From contig NZ_LMSB01000022.1 in NCBI RefSeq assembly GCF_001428005.1, positions 1 to 50,979 on the forward strand: DNA of 50,979 bases, given 5' to 3'. The notes under the pieces were generated by a model. That model was not told the origin of the DNA. It made no database searches and saw nothing but the letters and a program-made list of their open reading frames with translations. The position numbers and the translations under genes were made by a program. Positions within the stretch are counted from its first letter, which is position 1, and each line of letters begins with the position of its first letter. Below, in pieces: positions 41,129 to 50,223 of the stretch. The DNA is from Arthrobacter sp. Soil736. Its GTDB lineage: Bacteria; Actinomycetota; Actinomycetes; Actinomycetales; Micrococcaceae.

Positions 41129-42319
41129 TTACGAGCGCCGGATTCCGGCATGTTGGAAGACCAGGGCTGCGGCGCCCAAGGCCTCGGCACGGTCGCCCAG
41201 GGAGGACATTGTCAGGGTTGTGGTTTCCCCGATGACGGGCACTGCGTGCCGCACAAGACCCCGGCGGACGGGGTCCAGCAGAAGCTCGCCCAGCCCGGCA
41301 AGCGGACCTCCCACCACAATCACTTCCGGGTTGATCAGGTTGGCCACATTGCCCAGCGCCCGGCCCACCGCCAGCCCGGCGTCATCCACGACGCGCAGGG
41401 TCGCGGAGTCCTTTGCCAGCGCCTTGCGGACAATGTCCGCGGGCGTCAGCGGCCGTTCCTCGCCCCGGCTCAGCAGTTCGATCATGGTGGTGGTTGACGC
41501 GATGGTCTCGAGGCAGCCCCTGTTGCCGCAGCGGCAGATCAGGCCGTGTTCATGGATGGTGGCGTGGCCGATTTCGCCCGTGATCCCCACGTTGCCGTAG
41601 TAGGGGCTGCCGTTGAGGATCAGGCCGGCGCCGATGCCCGAACCGATCTTGAGGAACATCAGGTTGCTGACGCCGCTGTGCGGGCCCCAGGTGACCTCGG
41701 AGAGCGCCCCCAGATTGGCGTCATTGTCAATGAATACCGGGAACTTCAGGGTGTTTTCGAGGTGCTCCAGGATGTTGATGCCCACCCACTCGGGGAGGAT
41801 GGCGCCCTGCGCCACGGTGCCCGTCCGGCGGTCGATGGGCCCGGGGATTCCGACGCCGGCACCCACCACCGCGCTGCGCTCCACGCCGCTGTCGGAGAGC
41901 AGTTTGGCCAGCAGCGTGAGGGCTGCCTCGATGCCCTGGTCGGCATGGTGCCCGAGGGGAAGCAGGACGGATTCCTCGGCGATGACGTGGTAGCTGAGCG
42001 AGGCGAGCACCACGCGCAGGTGCCTGCGGCCGAAGTCGATTCCGACGGCCACGGCGCCGTTGCTGTTCAGGCGGACGTTGAGCGCCCGCCGCCCGGAACT
42101 GGTGATCGGCTCGGTGGACGCCAGGCCGGAGTCCTGCATGATTTTGACGATGTTGGACACCGTTGCAGTGGACAATCCGGTTTGGCGGGCGAGCTCCGCC
42201 TGGGTGGAGGGGCCGTTCAGGAGGCATTCGATGATCCGCTGCTGGTTAAGGTGTCTCAGAGCGGACTGCGATCCGGGGTTTTTGGTTCGGCTCCTCGTTG
42301 AGCGCGATGTTGAGGGCAT
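41129..42319 (-). CDS. ROK family transcriptional repressor
   Basis: The 396-aa protein has an N-terminal winged helix (QQRIIECLLNGPSTQAELARQTGLSTATVSNIVKIM, about 25-60). A sugar-kinase-like ROK domain follows with AVGIDFGRRHLRVVLA, GVGIPGPIDRRTG, DNDANLGALSE and the zinc motif CRCGNRGCLE. It would repress sugar genes and release DNA on binding a sugar. It lies 130 bp upstream of mmsA, reads the same way and shares its operator, so it likely controls the transporter and itself. ATG 42319 (MPSTSRS) has no ribosome site. A -10-like CAATCT seven bases before it suggests a leaderless message. Confidence 0.88.
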   Translation of the reverse strand: MPSTSRSTRSRTKNPGSQSALRHLNQQRIIECLLNGPSTQAELARQTGLSTATVSNIVKIMQDSGLASTEPITSSGRRALNVRLNSNGAVAVGIDFGRRHLRVVLASLSYHVIAEESVLLPLGHHADQGIEAALTLLAKLLSDSGVERSAVVGAGVGIPGPIDRRTGTVAQGAILPEWVGINILEHLENTLKFPVFIDNDANLGALSEVTWGPHSGVSNLMFLKIGSGIGAGLILNGSPYYGNVGITGEIGHATIHEHGLICRCGNRGCLETIASTTTMIELLSRGEERPLTPADIVRKALAKDSATLRVVDDAGLAVGRALGNVANLINPEVIVVGGPLAGLGELLLDPVRRGLVRHAVPVIGETTTLTMSSLGDRAEALGAAALVFQHAGIRRS

Positions 42320-42344
42320 GCTATGAAGATTGCACCATCGGCTC

Positions 42345-42368
42345 CTTGTAGTCAAGAAGTTAACGCAA
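42345..42368 (-). promoter_or_regulatory. Operator/promoter element of the ROK gene
   Basis: The plus strand reads CTTGTAGTCAAG, three bases, TTAACGCAA, matching the element before mmsA at 20 of 24 positions. On the minus strand TTGACT is a -35 box, and 17 bp later CAATCT could be the -10, which would put the RNA start at or next to the ROK ATG. Confidence 0.65.
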
Positions 42369-42526
42369 TGCCGGCATGCCTGCGGTTTTGGGCTCCCCGG
42401 ACGATCCGTCCCGAGGGCCGGTCTGGCAGGTGCAAATACACCGGCGCGCCCGGCGGGCACCGCGGATACGCTGAGGAGAAAGACGGCCCGGTGTGGGGCG
42501 GGCGTTCACGAAGACTTGAGGTGATC

Positions 42527-43351
42527 ATGGTGCTGCTGGCGCTGTTGCAGGCAAATGCCGTTGTTTTGGACATCGAACGGAACTGCCGGGCCGTTGACGA
42601 GGCTGCCCGGAAGGCAGCGGAAGCCGGAGCCGGCGTACTGCTGACTCCCGAACTCTTCCCCGTGGGGTATGCGCCGCTGCGGATCCGCGCCGAGCTGGAT
42701 CCGGCGGTCATTCCGGATATCCGCAGCACTTTGGCGGAAATCGCCGCCCGCCACCGGATCGCGCTGGTCTACAGCCTGCCGGGGCTCACGCCCGACGGGC
42801 AGTGGCAGATCACCGCGACGCTTCTCGGCGATCGGGGGGAGGAACTCCTCACCTACGCCAAGGTCCACCTGTTCGGGCCGGAGGAGCGCAAGGCGTTCAG
42901 CGCCGCACAAGCAGCCCCCGCCGTCGTCGATCTGGCCGGCATCAGGGCATCGCTGGCCATCTGCTATGACGTGGAATTTCCCGAGATCGTGCGTGCGGCC
43001 GCGGCCCGCGGCGCGGAACTGCTCCTGGTTCCCACCGCGCTGGCGCACGGATTCGACGCCGTTCCCCAGGTCCTGCTCCGCGCCCGGGCGCTGGAGAGCC
43101 AGCTGACGGTGGCCTACGCCAACCATTCGGGCGCGGAGGACGGCTGCGAGTTCCTGGGCGGAAGCGTCATCGCCGCTCCGGACGGGTCGCTGCTGGCGGC
43201 GGGCACCGGCCCGGAGCTGCTGTTCGCCGAGGTCAGCGCGGACGCTGCCCGGAACGCGAGGGCGGTTGTGCCGTACCTCAACGACCGGCGTCCCGCTGTT
43301 TACCGGTCCTGGGAAGACGGCCTGGCCGGTGACGGCTCCATCGGGGGCTGA
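42527..43351 (+). CDS. davA: Carbon-nitrogen hydrolase, 5-aminopentanamidase (DavA)-like
   Basis: This 274-aa nitrilase-superfamily amidase has the triad Glu in LLTPELFPVGY, Lys in YAKVHLFG and Cys in ICYDVEFPE. VLLRARALESQLTVAYANHSGAEDG and VVPYLNDRRP resemble 5-aminopentanamidase. With a DavB-like monooxygenase 5 kb away it would hydrolyse 5-aminovaleramide to 5-aminovalerate and ammonia in lysine breakdown. The substrate is inferred from this pairing. The start at 42527 has GAGG five bases upstream. Its last 52 bp overlap the convergent PucR gene. Confidence 0.78.
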   Translation: MVLLALLQANAVVLDIERNCRAVDEAARKAAEAGAGVLLTPELFPVGYAPLRIRAELDPAVIPDIRSTLAEIAARHRIALVYSLPGLTPDGQWQITATLLGDRGEELLTYAKVHLFGPEERKAFSAAQAAPAVVDLAGIRASLAICYDVEFPEIVRAAAARGAELLLVPTALAHGFDAVPQVLLRARALESQLTVAYANHSGAEDGCEFLGGSVIAAPDGSLLAAGTGPELLFAEVSADAARNARAVVPYLNDRRPAVYRSWEDGLAGDGSIGG

Positions 43352-44940
43352 GGCGTCGCCGGCAGCTCATCCACGTACTGCAGCGCAATCCACAGCTCGG
43401 CCCGCACCTGTGCCTCGTTGAGGTCCATGTCCAGCAGCTCCGCCACCGCGTTGATCTGGCGCCGGACACTGTTGCGGTGCAGCCCGAGCACCTTCGCAGT
43501 GGCGTCCCAGTTGCCGTTTTCACCCAGCCAGGATCTGAGCACGGCGAGCTGGGCGCGGCGGCGGTCGGCGTCCTGGCTGAGCAGCGGCTCCAGGAGCCGG
43601 CCCGCCAGCATGGTGCCGGCCTCGCGTCCCAGCAGCCCTGTCACGGTCCAGCTGACTTCGCCCACCCGCGCACTCTTGCCGGTGCTCTGGACGCGGGAGC
43701 GGAGCGACGTCACGCGTTGGTAGGCGCCGCTCAGGCCCGCCAATTCGGTGGCATCGCCGATCACCAGGCGCCAGCCGAGCTTTTCGACTTCGGCCAGCAA
43801 CGCATCATCCACTTTCAGGCGGGTGATGGCCGCGAAACCGTAGTCGGTGATCTCCACGAGCTTGGTATCGAACAGCCGCCGCCACTGCAGCAGCTCGCGC
43901 ACCGGGCTGTCGCCGGCGGGCCACGTTGCCTGGTCCGCCTTGATGCCCTGGACCACGCGAAGCGGGGCCGAGCGGGTGGACGAGGTGCTCTGGGCCAGCA
44001 GGTCCCGGAGCCCGTTGATGTGCCGCGTTCCACCGCTGGCCAGACTGTCCGGGTGCAGCAGCAGTGCCGTGGCCAGCTGGCTCGGCGCCAGGGAACCGCT
44101 GGTCCGCTGCCGGACCAGGAGTTCCAGGAGGCCGACGGCGGATGACACCACGCTGTTCTGCGACGGAGTTAGCGGGGCGTCAGTACCCAGGACCAGGGCC
44201 CCAAGGTTGGCGTCGCGGGTGCTGCGCAGAGGATGCCCGAAAACCAGCGCCGACCCTGCGACGTCGAAGGAGTCCATTTCCACCCGGGGCCCGCTCCCGC
44301 CCAGAAGGCGGTCCAGGATCGGCTGCAGCGCGGGAAGTTCGACGCCGGAGCCCGCCCGGGCGCGGACCCGTCCGTCCGCGCCCACCAGCACGGCCCACAC
44401 AGGGACCCGCTGGGTCAGAGCTGCCAGGAGTTCGTGCTCGGGCCGGGCGGAAAGGACGGCACGCATCAGCTGCCTGTTGGTGTCCGCCAGGTGCCGGAAC
44501 AGTTTGGCGTTGTCCGACTCCAGGAGCTGGGAGAACTCGAGCCCGATCGCCGCGAACGGAACGGTGCTGGGCACCTCCACGAGGGTCAGGTTGTGCCGGA
44601 CACAGGCTTCCACCACGGTGTCCGGGACGGCGTCGAAGTACGGTTCCAGCCCGAATCCCAGGGCCCCGACCCGGGCGTGCACGAGGCGCCGCACATAGGC
44701 GTCGACCCGGGCCGCGTCGCCCGCCTCGCCCACGAAGGGCAGGCCGGCCGTCAGGAGGAACTCGCCGTCGAGCAGGTAGGGGGTGGGGTCCTCCAGCTCA
44801 CTGGGCTCCACCCACCGCAGCAGGCCGGAACCGTTGCCGCCGTCGTGAAGCACCTTCAACTCCGGCGGCAACTTCGCCAGGAACTGTTCCAGCGTGACGA
44901 CGCTCAGCCGCTCGGCGCCGGAAGTGGCCTCAGGCGACAT
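43300..44940 (-). CDS. PucR family transcriptional regulator
   Basis: The 546-aa protein has an N-terminal PucR domain (VTLEQFLAKLPPELKVLHDG to about 145), a central GGDEF-like region without a GGDEF motif, and the C-terminal PucR HTH_30 domain (GENGNWDATAKVLGLHRNSVRRQINAVAELLDMDL). PucR proteins control purine, amine or amino acid catabolism. Here it lies between the DavA-like gene and the racemase, so it probably regulates the lysine cluster. The ATG 44940 is 11 bp inside the racemase gene, so it is co-transcribed with it. It converges on, and overlaps, the amidase gene. Confidence 0.88.
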   Translation of the reverse strand: MSPEATSGAERLSVVTLEQFLAKLPPELKVLHDGGNGSGLLRWVEPSELEDPTPYLLDGEFLLTAGLPFVGEAGDAARVDAYVRRLVHARVGALGFGLEPYFDAVPDTVVEACVRHNLTLVEVPSTVPFAAIGLEFSQLLESDNAKLFRHLADTNRQLMRAVLSARPEHELLAALTQRVPVWAVLVGADGRVRARAGSGVELPALQPILDRLLGGSGPRVEMDSFDVAGSALVFGHPLRSTRDANLGALVLGTDAPLTPSQNSVVSSAVGLLELLVRQRTSGSLAPSQLATALLLHPDSLASGGTRHINGLRDLLAQSTSSTRSAPLRVVQGIKADQATWPAGDSPVRELLQWRRLFDTKLVEITDYGFAAITRLKVDDALLAEVEKLGWRLVIGDATELAGLSGAYQRVTSLRSRVQSTGKSARVGEVSWTVTGLLGREAGTMLAGRLLEPLLSQDADRRRAQLAVLRSWLGENGNWDATAKVLGLHRNSVRRQINAVAELLDMDLNEAQVRAELWIALQYVDELPATPQPPMEPSPARPSSQDR

Positions 44941-46144
44941 GCGGCACACCGTCCCGGGGGTCCTCGTAATCCGGGCACTCGTAGGTCCGGGGGAGTCGCG
45001 GGGCAATCCTGTTGATGATCTCGTCACCGTGGCTTCCGATCGCCGCGCCCCATTCGTCCGCGCTGGCCGCACCGGTGCCCGGATCACCAAACAGGACGGC
45101 CGTGTCGCCAACGCAGACGCCGCCGGATTCCGGGCCAAGGTCCACCATGAACTGGTCCATGCACACCTTGCCGATCACGGGAACCCGCCTGCCCCCGAGC
45201 CGGACGATGCTGCGGCCGGAAATGCCCTTCGGGATGCCGTCCGCATAGCCGAGCGGGATCAGCCCCAGGAACCGCGCCTCGTGGGTGATGGCCTGGTGCT
45301 CATAGCTCACCCCGGTGCCCGCCGGGACCTTCTTCACCAGCACCACGGGAGCCGTCACGGTCAGGGCCGGGCGAAGCCCGTAATCCGCCGGATCAAGGTG
45401 GTCGGCCGGGGCCAGGCCGTAGATGGCCAGGCCGGCCCGGACCATGTCGAACGCAAATTCGGGGCGGTCCAGGATGTTGGCGGAACTGGAAACATGCCTC
45501 AGCTGCGGGTCCAGTCCGGCCTCCCTGGCCTGGCGGACGGCTTCCTCGAAGGCGGCCACGGCCGCGGCGTTGCCCGGATGGGCCGGAACGTCGGCCCAGG
45601 CCAGGTGGGTCCAGACGCCCCTTACCGTCAGGGTTCCGGCAACCTCGGCCGCGCGTGCGGCGGCCACCAGGTCCGGCCAGTCCTCGGCCCGTGCGCCGCC
45701 CCGGCTCAGGCCGCTGTCCAGCTCGAGGTGGACAGCGGCCGGCCGTCCCAGCGACCGGGCAATGCCCGCCACCACGTCCAGCTGGGCGGTGCTGCCGAGC
45801 GACATGTCGACGTCGTTGTCCACCGCTTCGCGAATCATGTCGCTGGACGCCGTGGCGAGGTACAGCCAGGAAAGGACCGGGGCGGTGATGCCGGCGCGGC
45901 GCAGCGCGAGGGCCTCGGTGAGCTGGGCAGTCCCGAGCCAGTCGGCGCCGGCCGCAAGGGCTGCCTGCGCCACGTCAACGAGCCCGTGGCCGTAGGCGTT
46001 GCCCTTCACCACCGCCATGAAATGCGCTGCGGAGGTGAGGGCCCGGAGGGCCCGGACATTGTCGGAAATCGCGGACAGATCAACGCTGACCTGGCCGGAA
46101 AGCACCGCGTTCTGGGTGCCTGTCTGTTGTGCATTACGTCTCAT
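44930..46144 (-). CDS. alr: Alanine racemase family enzyme, probably catabolic
   Basis: The 404-aa PLP enzyme has an N-terminal TIM barrel with the PLP Lys in AVVKGNAYGHG (usually K-A-D/N-A-Y-G-H), HLELDSGLSRGG, MVRAGLAIYGL, and the C-terminal catalytic Tyr in GVSYEHQ. GKVCMDQFMVDLG is the substrate-site Met segment. Its setting, with PucR and an APC permease/DavB pair, suggests a role in amino acid catabolism such as feeding D-lysine into the L-lysine route, or broad-specificity racemisation. The cell-wall alanine racemase role cannot be excluded. A TATAGT -10 box at 46158-46153 ends 8 nt from the ATG, suggesting a nearly leaderless message. Confidence 0.88.
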   Translation of the reverse strand: MRRNAQQTGTQNAVLSGQVSVDLSAISDNVRALRALTSAAHFMAVVKGNAYGHGLVDVAQAALAAGADWLGTAQLTEALALRRAGITAPVLSWLYLATASSDMIREAVDNDVDMSLGSTAQLDVVAGIARSLGRPAAVHLELDSGLSRGGARAEDWPDLVAAARAAEVAGTLTVRGVWTHLAWADVPAHPGNAAAVAAFEEAVRQAREAGLDPQLRHVSSSANILDRPEFAFDMVRAGLAIYGLAPADHLDPADYGLRPALTVTAPVVLVKKVPAGTGVSYEHQAITHEARFLGLIPLGYADGIPKGISGRSIVRLGGRRVPVIGKVCMDQFMVDLGPESGGVCVGDTAVLFGDPGTGAASADEWGAAIGSHGDEIINRIAPRLPRTYECPDYEDPRDGVPHVA

Positions 46145-46152
46145 GCCAGAAC

Positions 46153-46191
46153 ACTATAGGTCATTTTGCACACCGGTGAGAGTTGTCTCAC
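46153..46191. promoter_or_regulatory. Shared promoter/operator between racemase and permease genes
   Basis: TATAGT (minus strand, 46158-46153) is a clear -10 for the racemase. GTGAGA (46176-46181), GTTG, TCTCAC (46186-46191) is a perfect 6-bp inverted repeat that falls on the -35 region of that promoter and upstream of the divergent permease. It is a candidate PucR site. Confidence 0.5.
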
Positions 46192-46245
46192 ACACCTACG
46201 CTGAGGTGAGGGGAATCGACAACTACTCACGAACGGACGTCAACG

Positions 46246-47802
46246 ATGACTGTGCCCACTTACACAGAACAGCGGCCGGCAGCGCCGGCCGGCCGCCCCG
46301 GCCTGGCAGCCCAGCTGCTGCGCCGCAAGCCGATCGGACAGATGGTCAATGAAGCCGAAACAGGCCATGGCGGAACCCGACTGGTCCGCAGCTTCGGCGT
46401 CCTGCAGCTGACGATGATCAGCGTGGGCGCAACCCTGGGGACCGGCATCCTGGTGATCCTGGGCGAATCGGTTCCGCTGGCCGGGCCCGCCATCTGGATC
46501 TCCTTCGCCATCGCCGGCGTGGCCGCCCTGCTGTCCGCCGTGTCGTACGCCGAAATGGCCGGCCTGGTGCCGGTGGCCGGCTCCAGCTATTCCTACAGCT
46601 ACGCCACCCTGGGTGAGGGCATGGCCTGGATCTGCGGCTGGTGCCTCGTGCTGGAATACGCCGTCTCGGTGGCCGCCGTTGCAGTGGGCGCCGGCCAGTA
46701 CGTGAACGAGACCCTGGCGGTCTTCGGCCAGGTCCTGCCGGACGCCATCTCCCAGCCGCCCGGTGACGGCGGCATCATGAACATCCCGGCCATGGTCATT
46801 GTTCTCCTGGCCATGATCCTGCTGGTCCGGGGCGCCAAGGAAAGCGCCTGGATCAACACGGCCATCGTGGTTATCAAGGTGGCCATCCTGCTCTTCTTCT
46901 GCGCCGTGGCCTTCACAGCCTTCAACGCCGGCAACTTCGAGCCCCTCATGCCCATGGGTGCCGCCGGTGTGTCCGCCGCGGCTTCCAGCGTTTTCTTCTC
47001 CTACATCGGCTTCGACGCCGCATCCACTGCCGGCGAGGAAGCCCGCAACCCCAAGCGCGACCTGCCCCGCGCCATCATGCTCTCCATGCTGATCGTCACC
47101 ACCATCTACGTCCTGGTCGCCGTGGCCGCCGTCGGCGCCCGGCCCTGGGGCTGGTTCGACGGCAATGAAGCCGCGCTGGTCAAGATCCTCGAGGAGACCA
47201 CCGGGCAGCCGTGGATCGCCCTGGTCTTCGCCGTGGGTGCCGTCCTTGCCATCGCCAGCATCGTGCTGACCGTCCTCTACGGACAGACCCGCATTCTGCT
47301 CTCCATGGCCCGCGACGGACTCATGCCCAAGGTCTTCGGCAGGGTCTCCCCGAAGACCGGCACTCCGGTTGCCGGCACCCTGATCGTAGGCACCCTGGTG
47401 GCCCTCACCGCCGGGCTGGTTCCGCTCGGTGCCCTGGCCGACGCCACGAGCATCGGTACCCTCTTCGCCTTCGCCCTGGTGAACGTGGCCGTCATCTACC
47501 TGCGCCGCACCCGGCCAGAGCTCAAGCGCACCTTCCGGGTTCCGCTGTTCCCGCTCACCCCGATCCTCGGTGCGCTCATGTGCGCCTACCTGATGGCCAA
47601 CCTGGGCGTCGATACCTGGGTGACCTTCGGGATCTGGATGCTGGTAGGACTGGCTGCCTACTTCGGCTACGGCCGCCGCAATTCAAGGGTGGCTTCCTTG
47701 AGTCACGAGGAATACCGTGAACTATCCAGCCGTGAACTTTCGAGCACTGAACTTTCCAGCACTCCGTCAATCCACGAACCGTCAAAGGCAGACCTTTCAT
47801 GA
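46246..47802 (+). CDS. APC family amino acid permease (cationic amino acid transporter-like)
   Basis: The 518-aa protein has about 12-14 membrane segments. TMISVGATLGTGILVILGE is the helix-1 unwound motif of APC carriers, and SSVFFSYIGFDAASTAGEEARNPKRDLPRAI is the helix-6 region with the conserved E-E-x-x-N-P. Similarity is to the CAT group, which carries lysine, arginine or ornithine. It overlaps the DavB-like gene by ATGA, so uptake and oxidation are coupled. The extended C-terminal Ser/Leu/Glu repeats (SSRELSSTELSST) are unusual. AACGATG context gives a modest start. Confidence 0.88.
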   Translation: MTVPTYTEQRPAAPAGRPGLAAQLLRRKPIGQMVNEAETGHGGTRLVRSFGVLQLTMISVGATLGTGILVILGESVPLAGPAIWISFAIAGVAALLSAVSYAEMAGLVPVAGSSYSYSYATLGEGMAWICGWCLVLEYAVSVAAVAVGAGQYVNETLAVFGQVLPDAISQPPGDGGIMNIPAMVIVLLAMILLVRGAKESAWINTAIVVIKVAILLFFCAVAFTAFNAGNFEPLMPMGAAGVSAAASSVFFSYIGFDAASTAGEEARNPKRDLPRAIMLSMLIVTTIYVLVAVAAVGARPWGWFDGNEAALVKILEETTGQPWIALVFAVGAVLAIASIVLTVLYGQTRILLSMARDGLMPKVFGRVSPKTGTPVAGTLIVGTLVALTAGLVPLGALADATSIGTLFAFALVNVAVIYLRRTRPELKRTFRVPLFPLTPILGALMCAYLMANLGVDTWVTFGIWMLVGLAAYFGYGRRNSRVASLSHEEYRELSSRELSSTELSSTPSIHEPSKADLS

Positions 47803-49529
47803 CCATCGCTACCGAACTGCCGGCCTTCGATCCGTCCAGCACCTCCACCGGGCCTTCACCGGCGGCGGCCGACAGGGCGGACCGTGCCCCCGTCACCATG
47901 CTGAATCCGGACTTCCCGTTCAGCTATGACCATTACCTCTCCCACCCGGACGGACTAGGTTCCCTTCCGCCGGAACTGTGTGGAACGGAAGTCGCTGTAG
48001 TCGGCGCGGGGCTGTCCGGCCTGGTCACGGCCTACGAGCTCATGAAGCTCGGGCTGCGGCCTGTGGTCTACGAGGCTGACCAGATCGGCGGCCGCCTGCG
48101 CACGGCCAGCTTCCCGTCGGCCCCGGGCGTGGTGGCAGACCTGGGCGGGATGCGTTTCCCGGTATCCGGGAAGGCCTTCTACCACTACGTGGACCTGCTG
48201 GGCCTCGACACCCAGGAGTTCCCCAACCCGCTGGCGCCCGCAACGTCCAGCACGGTGATCGAGCTGGCCGGGCAGAAGCATTACGCGACCACACCGGCCG
48301 ACCTTCCCCCGTTCTTCCGCGAAGTGGCGGACGCCTGGAAAGCTGCCGTGAACGACGGCGCCCGGTTCAGCGAGATGCAGGACGCCATCCGGGCACGCGA
48401 CACCGCCCGGATCAAGGAACTCTGGAATGAGCTCCTGCCGCTGCTGGACGAGCAGACGTTCTACGGCTTCATCGCCGGCAGCGAGTCGTTCAAGGAGGCG
48501 GGCTTTGCCCACCGCGAGGCGTTCGGCCAGGTGGGGTTCGGCACCGGCGGCTGGGACACGGACTTCCCCAACTCCATCCTCGAGATCCTGCGCGTCGTAT
48601 ATACCGATGCCGATGACCAGCACCGACTCATCGCCGGGGGAGCGCAGCGCCTCCCGGAGGCACTGTGGCACCACGCGCCGTCGGGCATGGCCCACTGGCC
48701 GGAAGGGACGTCGCTGGCGTCCCTGCACTCCGGCTCCCCGCGGGGAGCCGTGGACCGGATCAGCCGGGACGCCAACGGCGACCTCCGTCTCCGGGAGCGG
48801 TGGGGCCGCGAATCGTCCTACCCAGCCGTGGTCACCACCTGCCAGTCATGGCTGCTGTCCACGCGAATCCACACCGAGGAGGCGCTGTTCCCCGCGGAGC
48901 TCTGGACGGCGATCGAACGCTCCCACTACATGCAGTCCTCCAAGACGTTCGTCATGGTGGACCGTCCGTTCTGGAAGGACATCGACCCGGAAACCGGCCG
49001 CGAGGTGCTGTCCATGACCCTGACCGACCGGCTCAACCGCGCCACCTACCTCCTGGACAACGGCCCCGACCAGCCCGCGGTGATCCTGCTGTCCTACACG
49101 TGGAACGATGACGCGCTGAAGTGGCTCGCCCTCGACGCCGACCAGCGGGTGGAGCTCATGCTGCACTCGCTCGAGCAGATCTATCCTGGCGTGGACATCG
49201 CCAGCCACATCGTGGGCCAGCCCATCACGGTTTCATGGGAAGCGGATCCCAATTTCATGGGCGCCTTCAAGGCAAACCTGCCCGGGCACTACCGCTACCA
49301 GCAGCGCCTCTTCACGCACTTCAAGCAGGACGGCCTGCCGGAAAGCCAGCGCGGGATCTTCCTCGCCGGCGACGACGTCTCCTTCACCGCCGGCTGGGCC
49401 GAGGGCGCCGTGACCACCGGGCTGAACGCGGTGTGGGGCGTCGTGAACCACCTCGGCGGATCGTCCGCCGCCGGGAACCCCGGTCCTGGTGACCTGCTCG
49501 ACGCGCTGGGACCCATCAGCCTGGACTAG
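47799..49529 (+). CDS. davB: Flavin amine/amino-acid monooxygenase, lysine 2-monooxygenase (DavB)-like
   Basis: The 576-aa FAD enzyme has the dinucleotide motif VAVVGAGLSGLVTAYELMKLG and the amine oxidase segments YEADQIGGRLRT, DLGGMRFPVSGKAFYHYVD and, at the C terminus, FLAGDDVSFTAGWAEGAVTTGLNAVWG. FGTGGWDTDFPNSILEI and SSKTFVMVDRPFWKD are strongly reminiscent of Pseudomonas lysine 2-monooxygenase and phenylalanine 2-monooxygenase. It would turn L-lysine into 5-aminovaleramide and CO2. The DavA-like amidase and cationic permease in the same cluster favour lysine. Tryptophan or phenylalanine monooxygenase remain alternatives. Confidence 0.82.
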   Translation: MTIATELPAFDPSSTSTGPSPAAADRADRAPVTMLNPDFPFSYDHYLSHPDGLGSLPPELCGTEVAVVGAGLSGLVTAYELMKLGLRPVVYEADQIGGRLRTASFPSAPGVVADLGGMRFPVSGKAFYHYVDLLGLDTQEFPNPLAPATSSTVIELAGQKHYATTPADLPPFFREVADAWKAAVNDGARFSEMQDAIRARDTARIKELWNELLPLLDEQTFYGFIAGSESFKEAGFAHREAFGQVGFGTGGWDTDFPNSILEILRVVYTDADDQHRLIAGGAQRLPEALWHHAPSGMAHWPEGTSLASLHSGSPRGAVDRISRDANGDLRLRERWGRESSYPAVVTTCQSWLLSTRIHTEEALFPAELWTAIERSHYMQSSKTFVMVDRPFWKDIDPETGREVLSMTLTDRLNRATYLLDNGPDQPAVILLSYTWNDDALKWLALDADQRVELMLHSLEQIYPGVDIASHIVGQPITVSWEADPNFMGAFKANLPGHYRYQQRLFTHFKQDGLPESQRGIFLAGDDVSFTAGWAEGAVTTGLNAVWGVVNHLGGSSAAGNPGPGDLLDALGPISLD

Positions 49530-49534
49530 GGTCC

Positions 49535-49592
49535 GGTGGTTGGGCTTGTCGGAACCTTGATCTCGACAAGCTTGGTCAGCGGTTCGGCTCGA
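49535..49592. repeat. TTTCGACAGGCTCAACC-family repeats (diverged)
   Basis: GGTTGGGCTTGTCGGAACC is followed by TTGATCTCGACAAGCTTGGTCAGCGG, an inverted pair of family members between the convergent davB-like and carbonic anhydrase genes. It may end transcription on both strands. Confidence 0.75.
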
Positions 49593-50120
49593 TCAGCTGT
49601 TCCCTGCGTGGATTTCGCGGTGAGCCTGCGCGAGCTCGCGGTAGTGTGCCGCGTTGCGCTTCACGCCGTCGAACTCCTCATCCGTGAGTTCGCGGCGCAC
49701 CTTGGCGGGAACCCCGGCCACGAGGGAGCGCGGCGGGACCACCGTGCCCTCCAGGACGACGGCGCCGGCCGCCACGAGCGAGCCGGCGCCGATCACCGCG
49801 CCGTTGAGGATGGTGGCGCTCATGCCGATGAGGCAGTCATCCTCGACGGTGCAGCCGTGCACGACGGCGCTGTGCCCGACGCTGACCCGCGCCCCGACGC
49901 TGCACGGGAAGCCCGGATCGGCATGCAGCACCACGTTGTCCTGCAGGTTGCTGCCGGCGCCGACGCTGATCGCTGCCGTGTCCGCCCGCACCGAGACGCC
50001 GTAAAAGGCGCTCGCGTCCTCGGCGAGCGTGGCACGGCCGATGACGGACGCCGTCGGCGCCACGAAAACTGAGGGATGGATGTCCGGGGTGTCGCCGGCG
50101 AAGGAGTAGATGGGAGCCAT
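49593..50120 (-). CDS. Gamma carbonic anhydrase family protein
   Basis: The 175-aa protein is a left-handed beta-helix of hexapeptide repeats. FYGVSVRADTAAISVGAGSNLQDNVVLHADPG and VGHSAVVHGCTVEDDCLIGM carry the three His that bind metal in gamma-class enzymes. A C-terminal helix (LTDEEFDGVKRNAAHYRELA) completes the usual length. Related proteins include PaaY/CaiE and Zn- or Fe-dependent carbonic anhydrases; true CO2 hydration is unproven for many. Confidence 0.9.
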   Translation of the reverse strand: MAPIYSFAGDTPDIHPSVFVAPTASVIGRATLAEDASAFYGVSVRADTAAISVGAGSNLQDNVVLHADPGFPCSVGARVSVGHSAVVHGCTVEDDCLIGMSATILNGAVIGAGSLVAAGAVVLEGTVVPPRSLVAGVPAKVRRELTDEEFDGVKRNAAHYRELAQAHREIHAGNS

Positions 50121-50223
50121 GTCCCCAAGCCTAGGACACCGGCGCGCCCGGAACCCGCAGCGGGCGCCTCGGGCGGACTTTGTGCCTAGTGACTCCGCCG
50201 GCCGGGCAAATTAGCATGGGGCA

